DNA of 34,647 nt from Bacteroidota bacterium (lineage in GTDB: Bacteria; Bacteroidota; Bacteroidia; Bacteroidales; Lentimicrobiaceae), in contig WSXX01000038.1 in the NCBI GenBank assembly GCA_009773515.1, positions 1 through 34,647 of the forward strand. The letters are read 5' to 3'. The translations under genes were made by a program, and so were the position numbers. The notes below the pieces were generated by a model, which was not told where the DNA came from, ran no database searches, and saw only the letters and a program-made list of their open reading frames with translations. Below are positions 23,847 through 32,130 of the stretch, piece after piece. Numbering within the stretch: the stretch's first letter is position 1; every line of letters begins with the position of its first letter.

Positions 23847-24236
23847 ATGAAAATCACTTTTGAAGGAAAAAAGAAAATCATCGCCGATTTTAACGGTCAT
23901 CGCATAGTAACAGATCAGCCTGTCAGGGCTGGGGGTGATGGATCAGCTCCGGCACCTTTTGATCTTTTTCTTGCGTCTATCGGAACCTGTGCCGGCATTT
24001 ATGTAAAATCATTCTGCGATCAGCGCGGTATTTCAACCGAAGGAATCAGCCTGGAGCAGGAAATGAAGTTCAATTCAGAAACTCACCTGATATCTGAACT
24101 CGAAATCAGAATTATTCTGCCTGAGTCATTTCCAGATAAATATAAGGACGCCGTAGTTAATTCAGCCAATCTTTGTGCTGTAAAAAGGCACCTTCATAAT
24201 CCACCGGCAATGAGTGTTGTGACTGTTACAAGATAG
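23847..24236 (+). CDS. OsmC family protein
   Basis: A 129-residue OsmC/YhfA-type protein. OsmC and Ohr use two cysteines to reduce organic peroxides; both are present (C48 in IGTCAGIYV and C110 in NLCAVKRH), with the substrate-side motif GSAPAPFDLFLASIG. YhfA-like members often have unproven activity. It starts 24 bp after the phosphatase stop and ends at a strong terminator, so it is probably the last gene of the ferredoxin-sensor-phosphatase operon and may protect the oxygen-sensitive hydrogenase system. Confidence 0.88.
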   Translation: MKITFEGKKKIIADFNGHRIVTDQPVRAGGDGSAPAPFDLFLASIGTCAGIYVKSFCDQRGISTEGISLEQEMKFNSETHLISELEIRIILPESFPDKYKDAVVNSANLCAVKRHLHNPPAMSVVTVTR

Positions 24237-24254
24237 ACGTGTTCTATGGTATCT

Positions 24255-24290
24255 AAAGAAAATGCCGGTCTTTAAACCGGCATTTTCTTT
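24255..24290. terminator. Bidirectional terminator between the OsmC gene and the sugar dehydrogenase gene
   Basis: A perfect 15-bp stem (24255-24269 against 24276-24290) with GCCGGT/ACCGGC at the loop end and an A-rich/T-rich base, loop CTTTAA. It works in both directions between convergent genes. Confidence 0.9.
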
Positions 24291-24310
24291 AATCAGATCA
24301 GAATATAGCA

Positions 24311-25570
24311 TTACAAGCGCTCATCAACTATTGATTTATCAAGTAAACCCTTTATATCGTAAATTACCGGGTCACTGTTGCCGAGGCTGCGGATATCAAG
24401 TTCTTTAAACTCATTGTGGGCAACGGCCAGTACAATGGCATCATAATCATTTCCGGGTTTATCAACCAGATCAATCCCGTACTCATGTTTAACCTCTGCA
24501 TGATCAGCCCAGGGATCGTAAACGTCAACTTTGCATGCATATTCGTTGAACTCTGTTACTACATCAATGGCGCGTGAGTTACGGATGTCGGGGCAGTTTT
24601 CTTTAAAAGTAATTCCTAACATTAACACACGGCTTCCTGCAACGGTTTGTCCTTTTCTTATCATGTGTTTTATAACACGATTGGCTACATAAAAGCCCAT
24701 ATTGTCATTCAAGCGGCGACCAGCAAGAATTATTTCGGGGTTATAACCCAACTCCTGTGCTTTGTGCGTAAGATAATAAGGGTCAACGCCGATGCAATGT
24801 CCGCCTACGAGACCGGGCGTAAACTTCAGGAAGTTCCATTTGGTTCCTGCTGCAGCTAGTACTTCGTGGGTGTCAATTCCTATCTTGTTGAAAATCAGTG
24901 CAAGTTCATTGACAAAAGCGATGTTTATATCGCGCTGTGAGTTTTCAATAACTTTTGCTGCTTCTGCAACTTTTATACTTGAAGCCAGATATGTGCCGGC
25001 AACAATGATGCTTTTATAAAGATCGTCAACTTTTTTAGCAATCTCCGGTGTTGATCCTGAAGTAACTTTAAGAATCTTAGTGACTGTATGAACCTTATCG
25101 CCCGGGTTTATACGTTCAGGGGAGTAACCACAAAAGAAGTCAGTATTGTATTTCAGTCCGCTGAATTTTTCAAGAATAGGTACACACTCTTCTTCAGTAG
25201 CTCCCGGATATACAGTTGATTCGTAAATAACTATATCACCTTTTTTAAGCACTTTCCCAACCGATTCCGAAGCTTTGATCAGGGGAGTAAGGTCAGGACG
25301 TTTGTGTGCATCAATAGGAGTGGGTACAGTAACTATAAAATAGTTGCATGACCCGATGTCATTTAATTGGGTTGTATATCTGAGGTTGGTGGCTTCGGCA
25401 AGTTCTTCATCAGAAGTTTCGAGTGTCCGGTCGTGGCCGGCAATCAGTTCGTCTATTCTTTGCTGGTGAATATCGAATCCTGTAACCGGATATTTCTTAC
25501 CAAACTCAACCGCCAGCGGCAGACCTACATAACCGAGTCCGATTACGCCAATGTGAATTGATTCGCTCAT
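24311..25570 (-). CDS. UDP-N-acetylhexosamine 6-dehydrogenase (WbpA/WbpO/TviB type)
   Basis: An NAD-dependent enzyme that oxidises C6 of a UDP-N-acetylhexosamine to the uronic acid in two steps, for surface polysaccharide synthesis. The 419-residue length is typical. The Rossmann motif is [13 protein letters not shown] (8-20), the central helix contains [20 protein letters not shown], and the catalytic Cys is C259 in [12 protein letters not shown]. The following stretch [18 protein letters not shown] is the form seen in UDP-GlcNAc/GalNAc dehydrogenases rather than UDP-glucose dehydrogenase. The exact sugar cannot be fixed from sequence. It lies 30 bp downstream of the WbpB-like gene, in the same operon. 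Confidence 0.9.
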   Translation of the reverse strand: MSESIHIGVIGLGYVGLPLAVEFGKKYPVTGFDIHQQRIDELIAGHDRTLETSDEELAEATNLRYTTQLNDIGSCNYFIVTVPTPIDAHKRPDLTPLIKASESVGKVLKKGDIVIYESTVYPGATEEECVPILEKFSGLKYNTDFFCGYSPERINPGDKVHTVTKILKVTSGSTPEIAKKVDDLYKSIIVAGTYLASSIKVAEAAKVIENSQRDINIAFVNELALIFNKIGIDTHEVLAAAGTKWNFLKFTPGLVGGHCIGVDPYYLTHKAQELGYNPEIILAGRRLNDNMGFYVANRVIKHMIRKGQTVAGSRVLMLGITFKENCPDIRNSRAIDVVTEFNEYACKVDVYDPWADHAEVKHEYGIDLVDKPGNDYDAIVLAVAHNEFKELDIRSLGNSDPVIYDIKGLLDKSIVDERL

Positions 25571-25600
25571 AAAGTTCAGAATTTCAAATTATTGTTAAAA

Positions 25601-26572
25601 TTATAGAATATTTTTAAGGTAAGGGTGATAATCACCTTTTAGTCCTGCAGGCACCTGATTTCTGATGTTGAAAACAGTGTCGATGCTCTGTCTGGCATCC
25701 TGTAATCCAAATCCATTGCCCGAAAGAATGTGTTCGTATGAACGGGTGTGCAGGTCGGTAAAACCTTCACTGAACTCAAATTCATCGCCTTCGATGGTTA
25801 GCGAACGATAAGTTCTTTTGCCCGATTCGTGCACTTTGGCAGGAATATTTTGCTCATTGATACTGAGAAACCATCTCACCCGGGCATTCTTTAACTGCAA
25901 AAATCCAGCAGCCATATCATGTGTAAGCACATTGACAGTATTTGAATCTACATCACCAAAAATCCAGGAAAGCATATCAAAAAAGTGAACACCAATATTG
26001 GTTGCAATTCCACCTGATTTAGCCAGATCACCTTTCCATGAGATAAAATACCACTTTCCCCGGCTTGTGATGTAGGTGAGATCGATGTCGTAAACCTTAT
26101 CGGCCGGACCACTTTCAATACGTTTTTTTAACTCGATAATTGCCGGATGTAGCCTCAGCTGCAGAATGGTAAAGATTCTTTTGCCGGATTCTTTTTCAAT
26201 CTCCTGAAGTGCATCAACATTCCAAGGGTTAAGAACGAGTGGCTTCTCGCAAATGGCATCAGCCTGATTACGTAAAGCCAACCGGATATGCGCATCGTGC
26301 AGATAATTCGGCGAGCAAATACTTACAAAATCAATCTTATTTTCGATGCCTCTTCTGAGTTTATCCAAATGACGGTCAAAGCGCTCTGGTTCGGTAAAAA
26401 AATCAGCATCCGGAAAGTAACTGTCAATTATTCCTACTCCATCGTATTTGTCCAGGGCTGTTACCAGGCGGTTGCCCGTTTCTTTTATTGCTTTCATGTG
26501 CCGGGGGGCAATGTATCCGGCAGCTCCGATCAAAGCAAACTTAGTAGCTGTTGTATTTTGAAATTCAGGCAT
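25601..26572 (-). CDS. wbpB: Gfo/Idh/MocA oxidoreductase, WbpB-like
   Basis: A 323-residue NAD(P)-dependent oxidoreductase. The N-terminal ALIGAAGYIAPRHMKAI (14-29) and the CEKPLVLNPWN block (E109-K110-P111) are characteristic of WbpB/WlbA, which oxidises C3 of UDP-GlcNAcA to the 3-keto sugar, the step before a WbpE-type aminotransferase and a WbpD-type acetyltransferase. The dehydrogenase making the uronic acid is the next gene, so the pair covers the first two steps towards diacetamido-uronic acids. The later enzymes are not in this window. A TACCTTTG box lies 75 bp upstream. Confidence 0.85.
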   Translation of the reverse strand: MPEFQNTTATKFALIGAAGYIAPRHMKAIKETGNRLVTALDKYDGVGIIDSYFPDADFFTEPERFDRHLDKLRRGIENKIDFVSICSPNYLHDAHIRLALRNQADAICEKPLVLNPWNVDALQEIEKESGKRIFTILQLRLHPAIIELKKRIESGPADKVYDIDLTYITSRGKWYFISWKGDLAKSGGIATNIGVHFFDMLSWIFGDVDSNTVNVLTHDMAAGFLQLKNARVRWFLSINEQNIPAKVHESGKRTYRSLTIEGDEFEFSEGFTDLHTRSYEHILSGNGFGLQDARQSIDTVFNIRNQVPAGLKGDYHPYLKNIL

Positions 26573-26647
26573 TTAACTTATATAACAGATTCAACTTTGT
26601 GCACCGGTGCAGAATTTCATAATTCAACCGTATGCTGTTTAATCCAA

Positions 26648-26655
26648 CAAAGGTA
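26648..26655 (-). promoter_or_regulatory. -7 element for the wbpB-dehydrogenase operon
   Basis: TACCTTTG on the minus strand (CAAAGGTA on plus), 75 bp before the wbpB ATG. Confidence 0.5.
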
Positions 26656-26932
26656 GTAAACATTGATCAGGCATTAATGTTGGAGATTGAGTAAAATATG
26701 ATTTATTTACAGGAGTGTTTTATCCCATGTTTCATTACTTATTCATAATTACCTAAAAAACAGGAGTTGTGAGCATTCTTTTTTCTATATAACATGTTTT
26801 AATGTTGTAAAAATAAAGTTGAAAATTAATTCATGTGCTTGTTCGTCAAGACTTAAGGGATCTATAGCCAGTAGCATTCTGTTAAATTTTTAAAATTCAG
26901 CTTATCATATGCTTAGTCTTCTTATTTTTGCT

Positions 26933-26940
26933 CACAGACA
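26933..26940 (+). promoter_or_regulatory. -7 element for the anion permease gene
   Basis: TATTTTTG, matching TAnnTTTG, 58 bp before the ATG at 26999. No clear -33 TTG at normal spacing. Confidence 0.4.
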
Positions 26941-26998
26941 GAACGACTTTAGTGTAAATGCTAAGATCAATGAGGGTACGTATTAAAATCAGTCATTT

Positions 26999-28042
26999 AT
27001 GTTAACCTCAACATTATTCGGTTATTTCTTAATTCCCCTTATCATTGCATTGTTTCTGGCCATTACCATGGGAGGTAGTGGAACCGGTCCCTCATTTTCA
27101 GCTGCTTACGGGGCGAATGTAGTTCGCAAAAGTGTAATACCCGGACTTTTTGGTATTATGGTTTTTCTGGGAGCTCTTGTTGCCGGAAAGGAAACGGCCA
27201 TAACTGTTGGTAAAGGTTTATTGAATCCGGATATGATGACTCTTACGTTGGTCTCAATCATTCTGTTTTCTGTCTCCATATCGCTGCTGATTGCCAATGT
27301 TTCCGGTATTCCGCAATCAACCAGTCAGTCAACAGTGCTGGCAGTAATGGCAGCAGTTACCTACTTCGGACAGGGAAACCCTCAGAAACTTTTTACCGAA
27401 ATTATTCCGGCATGGTTTATCCTGCCGGTGCTTTCTTATTTCATCAGTTATCTGATGGGAAAATATATTTACCGCCCAATGCGACGACGTGGTTTGACTA
27501 TTTCAAGATCAAGCAATGTTAATAGTAAACCGGTTCTTAATGCAGTCATTCTTTTTATGTCGCTTTATGTGGCTTTCTCAATAGGTGCAAACAACGTTGC
27601 CAACGCAGCAGGACCGATAGCCACAATGACGGCCAATGAGTTAGGGGTGCATGATGAAAAAGGATTTAAGATACTGCTTCTTGTTTCTGTATTTATGATG
27701 GCCCCGGCTTTTGGGATTGGCAGCTCACTTTTCGGTAATAAAATCCTGAAGAATACCGGAAAAGAGATTGTGCTTTTCGGAAAATTTGAAGCCATAATAA
27801 TTGCTTTTGTTTCAGCCAGCCTTCTGCTTACGGCATCATTGGTAAAAGGAATCCCATCATCGCTTGTTCAGTTGAATGTGGCGGCTATTTTAGGCATAGG
27901 AGTGGCAAAGCTTGGCCCCAGGAATATTTTCCTAAAAACCGAAGTCAGGAAATTCTTCCTGATGTGGCTTGTTGCTCCGATAATCTCTTATTTATTGTGT
28001 CTTGCACTGATTGCTATTGCTGACTATTATAATTTTTTCTGA
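26999..28042 (+). CDS. PiT-family inorganic anion permease (phosphate or sulfate)
   Basis: A 347-residue, strongly hydrophobic inner-membrane protein with about ten predicted membrane segments and the inverted two-half layout of the PiT family. The second-half signature is intact as GANNVANAAGP (196-206). In the first half the GANDVANA-type motif is replaced by GGSGTGPSFSAAYGAN (25-40). The paired short motifs GIPQSTSQST and GIPSSLVQLN are at the expected places. The altered first motif resembles CysP-type members, which carry sulfate, so I would not call it a phosphate transporter on sequence alone. Single gene with its own promoter and terminator. Confidence 0.85.
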   Translation: MLTSTLFGYFLIPLIIALFLAITMGGSGTGPSFSAAYGANVVRKSVIPGLFGIMVFLGALVAGKETAITVGKGLLNPDMMTLTLVSIILFSVSISLLIANVSGIPQSTSQSTVLAVMAAVTYFGQGNPQKLFTEIIPAWFILPVLSYFISYLMGKYIYRPMRRRGLTISRSSNVNSKPVLNAVILFMSLYVAFSIGANNVANAAGPIATMTANELGVHDEKGFKILLLVSVFMMAPAFGIGSSLFGNKILKNTGKEIVLFGKFEAIIIAFVSASLLLTASLVKGIPSSLVQLNVAAILGIGVAKLGPRNIFLKTEVRKFFLMWLVAPIISYLLCLALIAIADYYNFF

Positions 28043-28081
28043 AGTTCATTAAAAGCATTCGATTAAAAAGTCAGTCATAAC

Positions 28082-28120
28082 AAAAAGGCCTTCTGCTTAA
28101 ATTCTGCAGAAGGCCTTTTT
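28082..28120. terminator. Bidirectional terminator between permease and aminotransferase
   Basis: A perfect 15-bp stem AAAAAGGCCTTCTGC/GCAGAAGGCCTTTTT (28082-28096 against 28106-28120) with a 9-nt loop, flanked by A-run and T-run. It serves both convergent genes. Confidence 0.92.
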
Positions 28121-28146
28121 CAGGTTACGAAGTCTGATTTTTCTGA

Positions 28147-29349
28147 TCAGGTTAATTTAGAAAGGACCTCTTTAATTCTTCTTGCTGACTCTATCAGATC
28201 TTTTTCGGAAGTGGCATATGAAAGTCTGATACAGTTATCGCTTCCGAAAGCTTCGCCCGAAACCAAAGCAACATGTGCATTGTCGAGTATGTAATTACAG
28301 AGATCAGTGCCATTTTTTATGACGGTTTCGCCGTTTTTCTTACCGAAATAATAACTTACTTCAGGAAAGAAATAGAAAGCACCATCGGGCAGATTGGTTT
28401 TAAATCCCGGGATATCATTGATGAGGTTAAAAAATAATTCGCGCCTTGTTTTAAAGATTTCAACCATGTGTTTTAGCTCCTCTGAGCTGGAAGGATCAGT
28501 TAATATGGCAGCAATTGCCGCTCTTTGAGAGATACTGCTGGCGCCGCTGGTTACCTGCCCCTGAATTTTATCGCAGGCTTTGGCAATTTCGATGTGCGAA
28601 ACGCTGTATCCCAACCTCCAGCCTGTCATTGCAAATCCTTTTGAAACACCATTGATAATGATGACCCTGTCTTTGATTTCTGAAAATTGAGCAATAGATT
28701 CATGACTTCCCTTGAAATTGATGAGTTCATAAATTTCATCAGAAATAATAAAAATCTGAGGATGCCTTTCAAAAACTGAGGCAAGAGCGGCCAATTCCTC
28801 TTTCGAATAAACCGAACCGGTAGGATTGCATGGACTGCTGAATATAAAAACCTTGGTTTTGGGTGTTATGGCTTTTTCGAGTTGATCAGGTGTAATTTTG
28901 AAATCATTTTCAACGCCAGCCTGAATAACAACTGATGTTCCTTCAGCCATTTTTACAATTTCGCGGTACGAAACCCAATAAGGTGCCGGAACAATCACTT
29001 CATCTCCCGGATTCACCAGACTGAGCATGGTATTGGCAAGGGCTTGTTTGGCGCCGGTTGAAACAACAACCTGCTCAGGTGAGTAGTCGAGGTTATTATC
29101 GCGCTTAAGTTTCAGGCAAATTGCTTTTCTTAGTTCAGGGTAGCCGTTTACAGGTGGATAGAATGTGAAATTCTGATCCAAAGCCTCTTTCGCGGCATCT
29201 TTGATATGTTCAGGTGTGAAAAAATCAGGCTGTCCGATGCTGAGATTGATTACATCAAAGCCTTGTTCTTTCAGTTCACGGCTCCTTCTGGTCATAGCCA
29301 GTGTCTCCGATTCGGAAAGTCTGTTGATTCTGTCTGAAAGTATGTACAT
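28147..29349 (-). CDS. PLP-dependent aminotransferase, aspartate aminotransferase type (class I)
   Basis: A 400-residue fold-type I enzyme that transfers amino groups between aspartate (or related amino acids) and 2-oxoglutarate. Visible motifs: SIGQPDFFTP (37-46), STGAKQAL (97-104), N175 in SSPCNPTGS, SDEIYE (203-208), the PLP lysine K237 in NGVSKGFAMTGWRLGY, and a C-terminal Arg in CIRLSYATS. This is the AspB/AspC-1b subgroup common in Bacteroidota. An in-frame start at 29391 would add 14 residues that overlap the -7 box, so the ATG at 29349 is used. Precise amino-acid range is unknown. Confidence 0.92.
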   Translation of the reverse strand: MYILSDRINRLSESETLAMTRRSRELKEQGFDVINLSIGQPDFFTPEHIKDAAKEALDQNFTFYPPVNGYPELRKAICLKLKRDNNLDYSPEQVVVSTGAKQALANTMLSLVNPGDEVIVPAPYWVSYREIVKMAEGTSVVIQAGVENDFKITPDQLEKAITPKTKVFIFSSPCNPTGSVYSKEELAALASVFERHPQIFIISDEIYELINFKGSHESIAQFSEIKDRVIIINGVSKGFAMTGWRLGYSVSHIEIAKACDKIQGQVTSGASSISQRAAIAAILTDPSSSEELKHMVEIFKTRRELFFNLINDIPGFKTNLPDGAFYFFPEVSYYFGKKNGETVIKNGTDLCNYILDNAHVALVSGEAFGSDNCIRLSYATSEKDLIESARRIKEVLSKLT

Positions 29350-29390
29350 ATGAATAAGTATGAGTGTCAGTTTGGTTGTGGGAAAGGTCA

Positions 29391-29422
29391 CAAATTTAAA
29401 GAAATTAAAATTCAGGAAACAA
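29391..29422 (-). promoter_or_regulatory. Promoter of the aminotransferase gene
   Basis: On the minus strand, TTG (29422-29420), a 21-bp spacer, and TAAATTTG (29398-29391), which fits the two-part Bacteroidota promoter (-33 TTG, -7 TAnnTTTG). It leaves a leader of roughly 35 nt before the ATG at 29349. Confidence 0.5.
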
Positions 29423-29481
29423 GCATTTTGCAGAAGAAAGGAGTGAATTTTTACGACCTTTGCAGGATAACTGATTTAAAT

Positions 29482-30015
29482 ATGCTGATTATGGAAGTTT
29501 TGCGTGATTTGATTCTGATACTTGTCCCGTCGTTGTTGGTCGGGACGGTGGTTTATCTGCTTTTGAAAGATTTCAGAAAAACCGAACTGGAGCGCATAAG
29601 TCATTCAAATGATCTTGAAAAATTCAGATTGGTGGCTCCGCTCAGGTTGCAGGCTTATGAACGAATGATTCTTTTGTTGGAAAGAATTGCCCCATCGCAG
29701 CTTATTATGCGAAATATTCAGCCTGAACAAAGTGCAGCCAGCCTGCAAAATGTGCTTATAAGTAATATCCGTCAGGAGTTTGAGCACAATCTTTCGCAGC
29801 AGGTTTATATTTCATCCAATGCCTGGGAACTTATAAAAAATGCCCGCGAAGCTGTGGTTTCCGATATTAATTCAGCAGCAGAAAAGCTCAATTCAACCGC
29901 AACTGCTACCGATCTGGCACAACTCATCTTTGAAGATGATATTTCGGGTGATGCTTCTACCTTGTACAAAGCACTTGAATTTCTGAAGCAGGAAGTAAGG
30001 GCTAACTATTTTTAA
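29482..30015 (+). CDS. Unknown single-pass membrane-anchored protein
   Basis: I do not recognise a named family. The 177-residue product (174 if the ATG at 29491 is used) has one N-terminal membrane segment (about 5-24, LRDLILILVPSLLVGTVVYL), then a cytoplasmic or periplasmic helical domain rich in Glu, Gln and Ala (LRLQAYERMILLLERIAPSQ, IRQEFEHNLSQQVYISS, LIKNAREAVVSDINSAAEK). The reading frame extends upstream to 29350, overlapping the aminotransferase promoter, but those residues (Cys/Lys-rich) do not look like protein sequence of this family, so a later start is chosen. It is divergent from the aminotransferase gene. Confidence 0.7.
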   Translation: MLIMEVLRDLILILVPSLLVGTVVYLLLKDFRKTELERISHSNDLEKFRLVAPLRLQAYERMILLLERIAPSQLIMRNIQPEQSAASLQNVLISNIRQEFEHNLSQQVYISSNAWELIKNAREAVVSDINSAAEKLNSTATATDLAQLIFEDDISGDASTLYKALEFLKQEVRANYF

Positions 30016-30074
30016 GAATAAGTTTGTCTTTGCTCAAAAGCAAACCTTTTCCGGAATCACTTTCCGATTAACTT

Positions 30075-32012
30075 TTAGATTTTACTGAATTTTTTGACGA
30101 CACTACCCTTTGCGGTTTTAATATGCATCAGGTAGAATCCACTGCTCAAATGATTCGTGGTTACAATAATATCAGTGCTTTCAGGGCGGTATTCGTTCAA
30201 CAGTATGCCTGATAGTGTTGTAATTTGAATTTGTAAGATTCTTTCAGTGGAAACTACTTTAAGTTCATTGGTGGCTGGCAATGGATAAATTTTGATTGGA
30301 TTTGTGATTTCTTTTAAATCAATGGATTGTGTTCCAACCAGTATATATGCAGGTTTTACTTCTGTATGCTGCGCTGTTCCATTATTTACAGTAAGACTTA
30401 TGGTGTAATTTCCTGCTTCAGTGAAAGTATGAAGCGGGTTTTGTGCAGTTGATGTGTTGCCATCCCCGAAATCCCAGAACCAGGAGTTTATGTATCTGTT
30501 TAAATTTGAAGGTTTTGTTATGTTTTTTATTGAAGTATTTTTTAGGTTTGGTACCGGAGGTGTAGCCATTATCAGATTTTTTATAATCAGTTCGCCATTT
30601 AATCCATTAATATCGCAAACATGCCAGTAATTTCCTGAGCCAAAACCCGGTATCTGAACTGTTTGAATCAATCCACTGCTATCATAAATCTGAACAACTG
30701 CGCGGGATGTTGTGATTGCGGGGCTTTCAGAATAGTTGTGAACATAGTATTGGTAAATGCCTGGCCTTCTCTGATAAATGGTCATGGTTTCAGGTCCATA
30801 ACCAGTGGTAATATCATAATCAAGTAATGCATATGGCGCTGCGGTTGCATTGCCATCTGCTTCATAATAAACATGGTAAGAATTTCCATCAATCTCTGGT
30901 GTTAACAGATGCGAGTCAAGATCAAGAGGAACGGAGCCCCAATTAAGGACAAACCTGAGGTTTCCGGCCTCAAGTTCAGGAGACAATGAAATATTGAGGT
31001 TTAGTGATCCTCCCTGAGGAATTTCTACCTGGTTGTTGGAGTAAGTGAGATATCCCGATTTTGAGCAGGTCACGGTATGCGTATTTTCAATGGATTGGTC
31101 ATTAAACTGAACTGAAAGAGGCAGGTTACCATAAGTTGGATTTGCCGTGAAATTTGCAGCCAGGTTACCTGCAGGGATATTGGTAATTGAATAATTTCCT
31201 TGCTCATCTGTTGTGGTGCTTATGCCTGCAATATTTATCTGGGCACCTGAAATAGGCTGTCCGTTGGTGGCATCGGTAACCAATCCTGTTATTGAAGATG
31301 TTTCAGGAAGTGAAGTTGCAAACCGAAAATCATCCACCATAAAAATAAATGCATCGTTTGATACGCATTGAATTGCGAGATAAATGGTCTGTCCATTATA
31401 TTCATTCAGGTCAAAGGTTTTTTGTTCCCAGGCTCCGGCCGGAGCTGTCAGGTAGTTATGCCCTGTAAGAATAGTAAAGCTCTCAGGTTGGTTATCGGTT
31501 GAAGATACACCAAATCGGTACCGTTCCAGACCATATTGTGCCGTGTATGATTTTACGAAGAAAGAAACCGAAGTATTTGTTCCGGCCACTAAAGCTGGAG
31601 ATATCAGCCAGTCGTTATTTACAGCTCCGTTGGCCGAAAAACATGCGGCAAATTTAAAACCCTGGTTTGGAGTTATTGCTGAATTAGTCAGTGGGGGAGT
31701 AGTTGCCGAAGGATTAAACACCATAAAGGCCATTGGCGCAAACTGATTGGGAAAAGTCACATTGTCAATTCCCCAGGTAGGCTTGCCATCAAGATCAAGT
31801 GTGGTCCATGGTGGAAGGCTGATGGAAAAGTCATCGTAAGCCTCAAAGCCTTCGTCGAATATGGCTGATAGTTTCTGCAGAGATTCTTTGGATGAGTTTA
31901 GCTCTTTAATTACTGAAGGCGCTGCATCTCCTGCTTTTCGTGAAAATGTCTGGGCGCTGGATTTTATTCCGGCTAAAAGCACACATAACAGCAAAATCAT
32001 GAAGCATCTCAT
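30075..32012 (-). CDS. T9SS type A secreted multidomain protein with an interrupted PKD domain
   Basis: A 645-residue surface protein. Signal peptide 1-20 (MRCFMILLLCVLLAGIKSSA); an alternative start is M5. Domains: a choice-of-anchor J / cleaved-adhesin beta-sandwich (about 52-232, 'GFEAYDDFSISLPPWTTLD', 'NDWLISPAL', 'MVDDFRF'); a carboxypeptidase regulatory-like domain (about 240-343); a domain resembling YfaP/DUF2135 (about 350-480, 'LDLDSHLLTP', 'YYEADGN', 'GYGPETMTIYQ', 'GIYQYYVHNYS'); a PKD C-terminal half (508-556, 'INSWFWDFGDGNTSTAQNP'); and a type A sorting domain (570-645). The N-terminal half of a PKD domain (285-307) is lodged inside the regulatory-like domain, 200 residues before its other half. 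Ligand or substrate unknown. Confidence 0.87.
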   Translation of the reverse strand: MRCFMILLLCVLLAGIKSSAQTFSRKAGDAAPSVIKELNSSKESLQKLSAIFDEGFEAYDDFSISLPPWTTLDLDGKPTWGIDNVTFPNQFAPMAFMVFNPSATTPPLTNSAITPNQGFKFAACFSANGAVNNDWLISPALVAGTNTSVSFFVKSYTAQYGLERYRFGVSSTDNQPESFTILTGHNYLTAPAGAWEQKTFDLNEYNGQTIYLAIQCVSNDAFIFMVDDFRFATSLPETSSITGLVTDATNGQPISGAQINIAGISTTTDEQGNYSITNIPAGNLAANFTANPTYGNLPLSVQFNDQSIENTHTVTCSKSGYLTYSNNQVEIPQGGSLNLNISLSPELEAGNLRFVLNWGSVPLDLDSHLLTPEIDGNSYHVYYEADGNATAAPYALLDYDITTGYGPETMTIYQRRPGIYQYYVHNYSESPAITTSRAVVQIYDSSGLIQTVQIPGFGSGNYWHVCDINGLNGELIIKNLIMATPPVPNLKNTSIKNITKPSNLNRYINSWFWDFGDGNTSTAQNPLHTFTEAGNYTISLTVNNGTAQHTEVKPAYILVGTQSIDLKEITNPIKIYPLPATNELKVVSTERILQIQITTLSGILLNEYRPESTDIIVTTNHLSSGFYLMHIKTAKGSVVKKFSKI

Positions 32013-32031
32013 ATTGCAAGGCTTGAATATT

Positions 32032-32039
32032 CAAATTTA
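32032..32039 (-). promoter_or_regulatory. Candidate -7 element for the gene at 30075-32012
   Basis: TAAATTTG on the minus strand, 20 bp before the ATG at 32012. No -33 match; it may be chance in AT-rich sequence. Confidence 0.3.
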
Positions 32040-32070
32040 TGAAATAAAATTGATCGCTGCGCATGAAAAG

Positions 32071-32098
32071 AAAAAAGGGCTGCCTTTACAAGCAGCCC
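32071..32098 (-). terminator. Terminator of the DUF4397 repeat protein gene
   Basis: Minus-strand stem GGGCTGC/GCAGCCC (32098-32092 against 32083-32077) with an 8-nt loop, followed by six Ts (32076-32071). Confidence 0.85.
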
Positions 32099-32130
32099 CG
32101 TGGACAAGTTGGCCAATCTTAACTAAACCA

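Larger units (their letters stand above)
26573..26998. other. Divergent intergenic region, wbpB / anion permease
   Basis: 426 bp, AT-rich, no credible ORF or RNA gene. It contains a -7 type element on each strand (26648-26655 minus, 26933-26940 plus). The rest is plain AT-rich sequence with no strong hairpin or repeat that I can see. Confidence 0.6.

Noticed and set aside
26880..26895. TGTTAAATTTTTAAAA, one base off the Rex core, upstream of the anion permease
   Set aside because: The right arm is broken at its most conserved base and the surrounding sequence is AT-rich, so a chance match is likely; it also has no partner box.
29350..29481. N-terminal extension of the unknown membrane protein (44 codons)
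   Set aside because: It overlaps the aminotransferase promoter, and the membrane segment begins naturally at the later ATGs (29482 or 29491).
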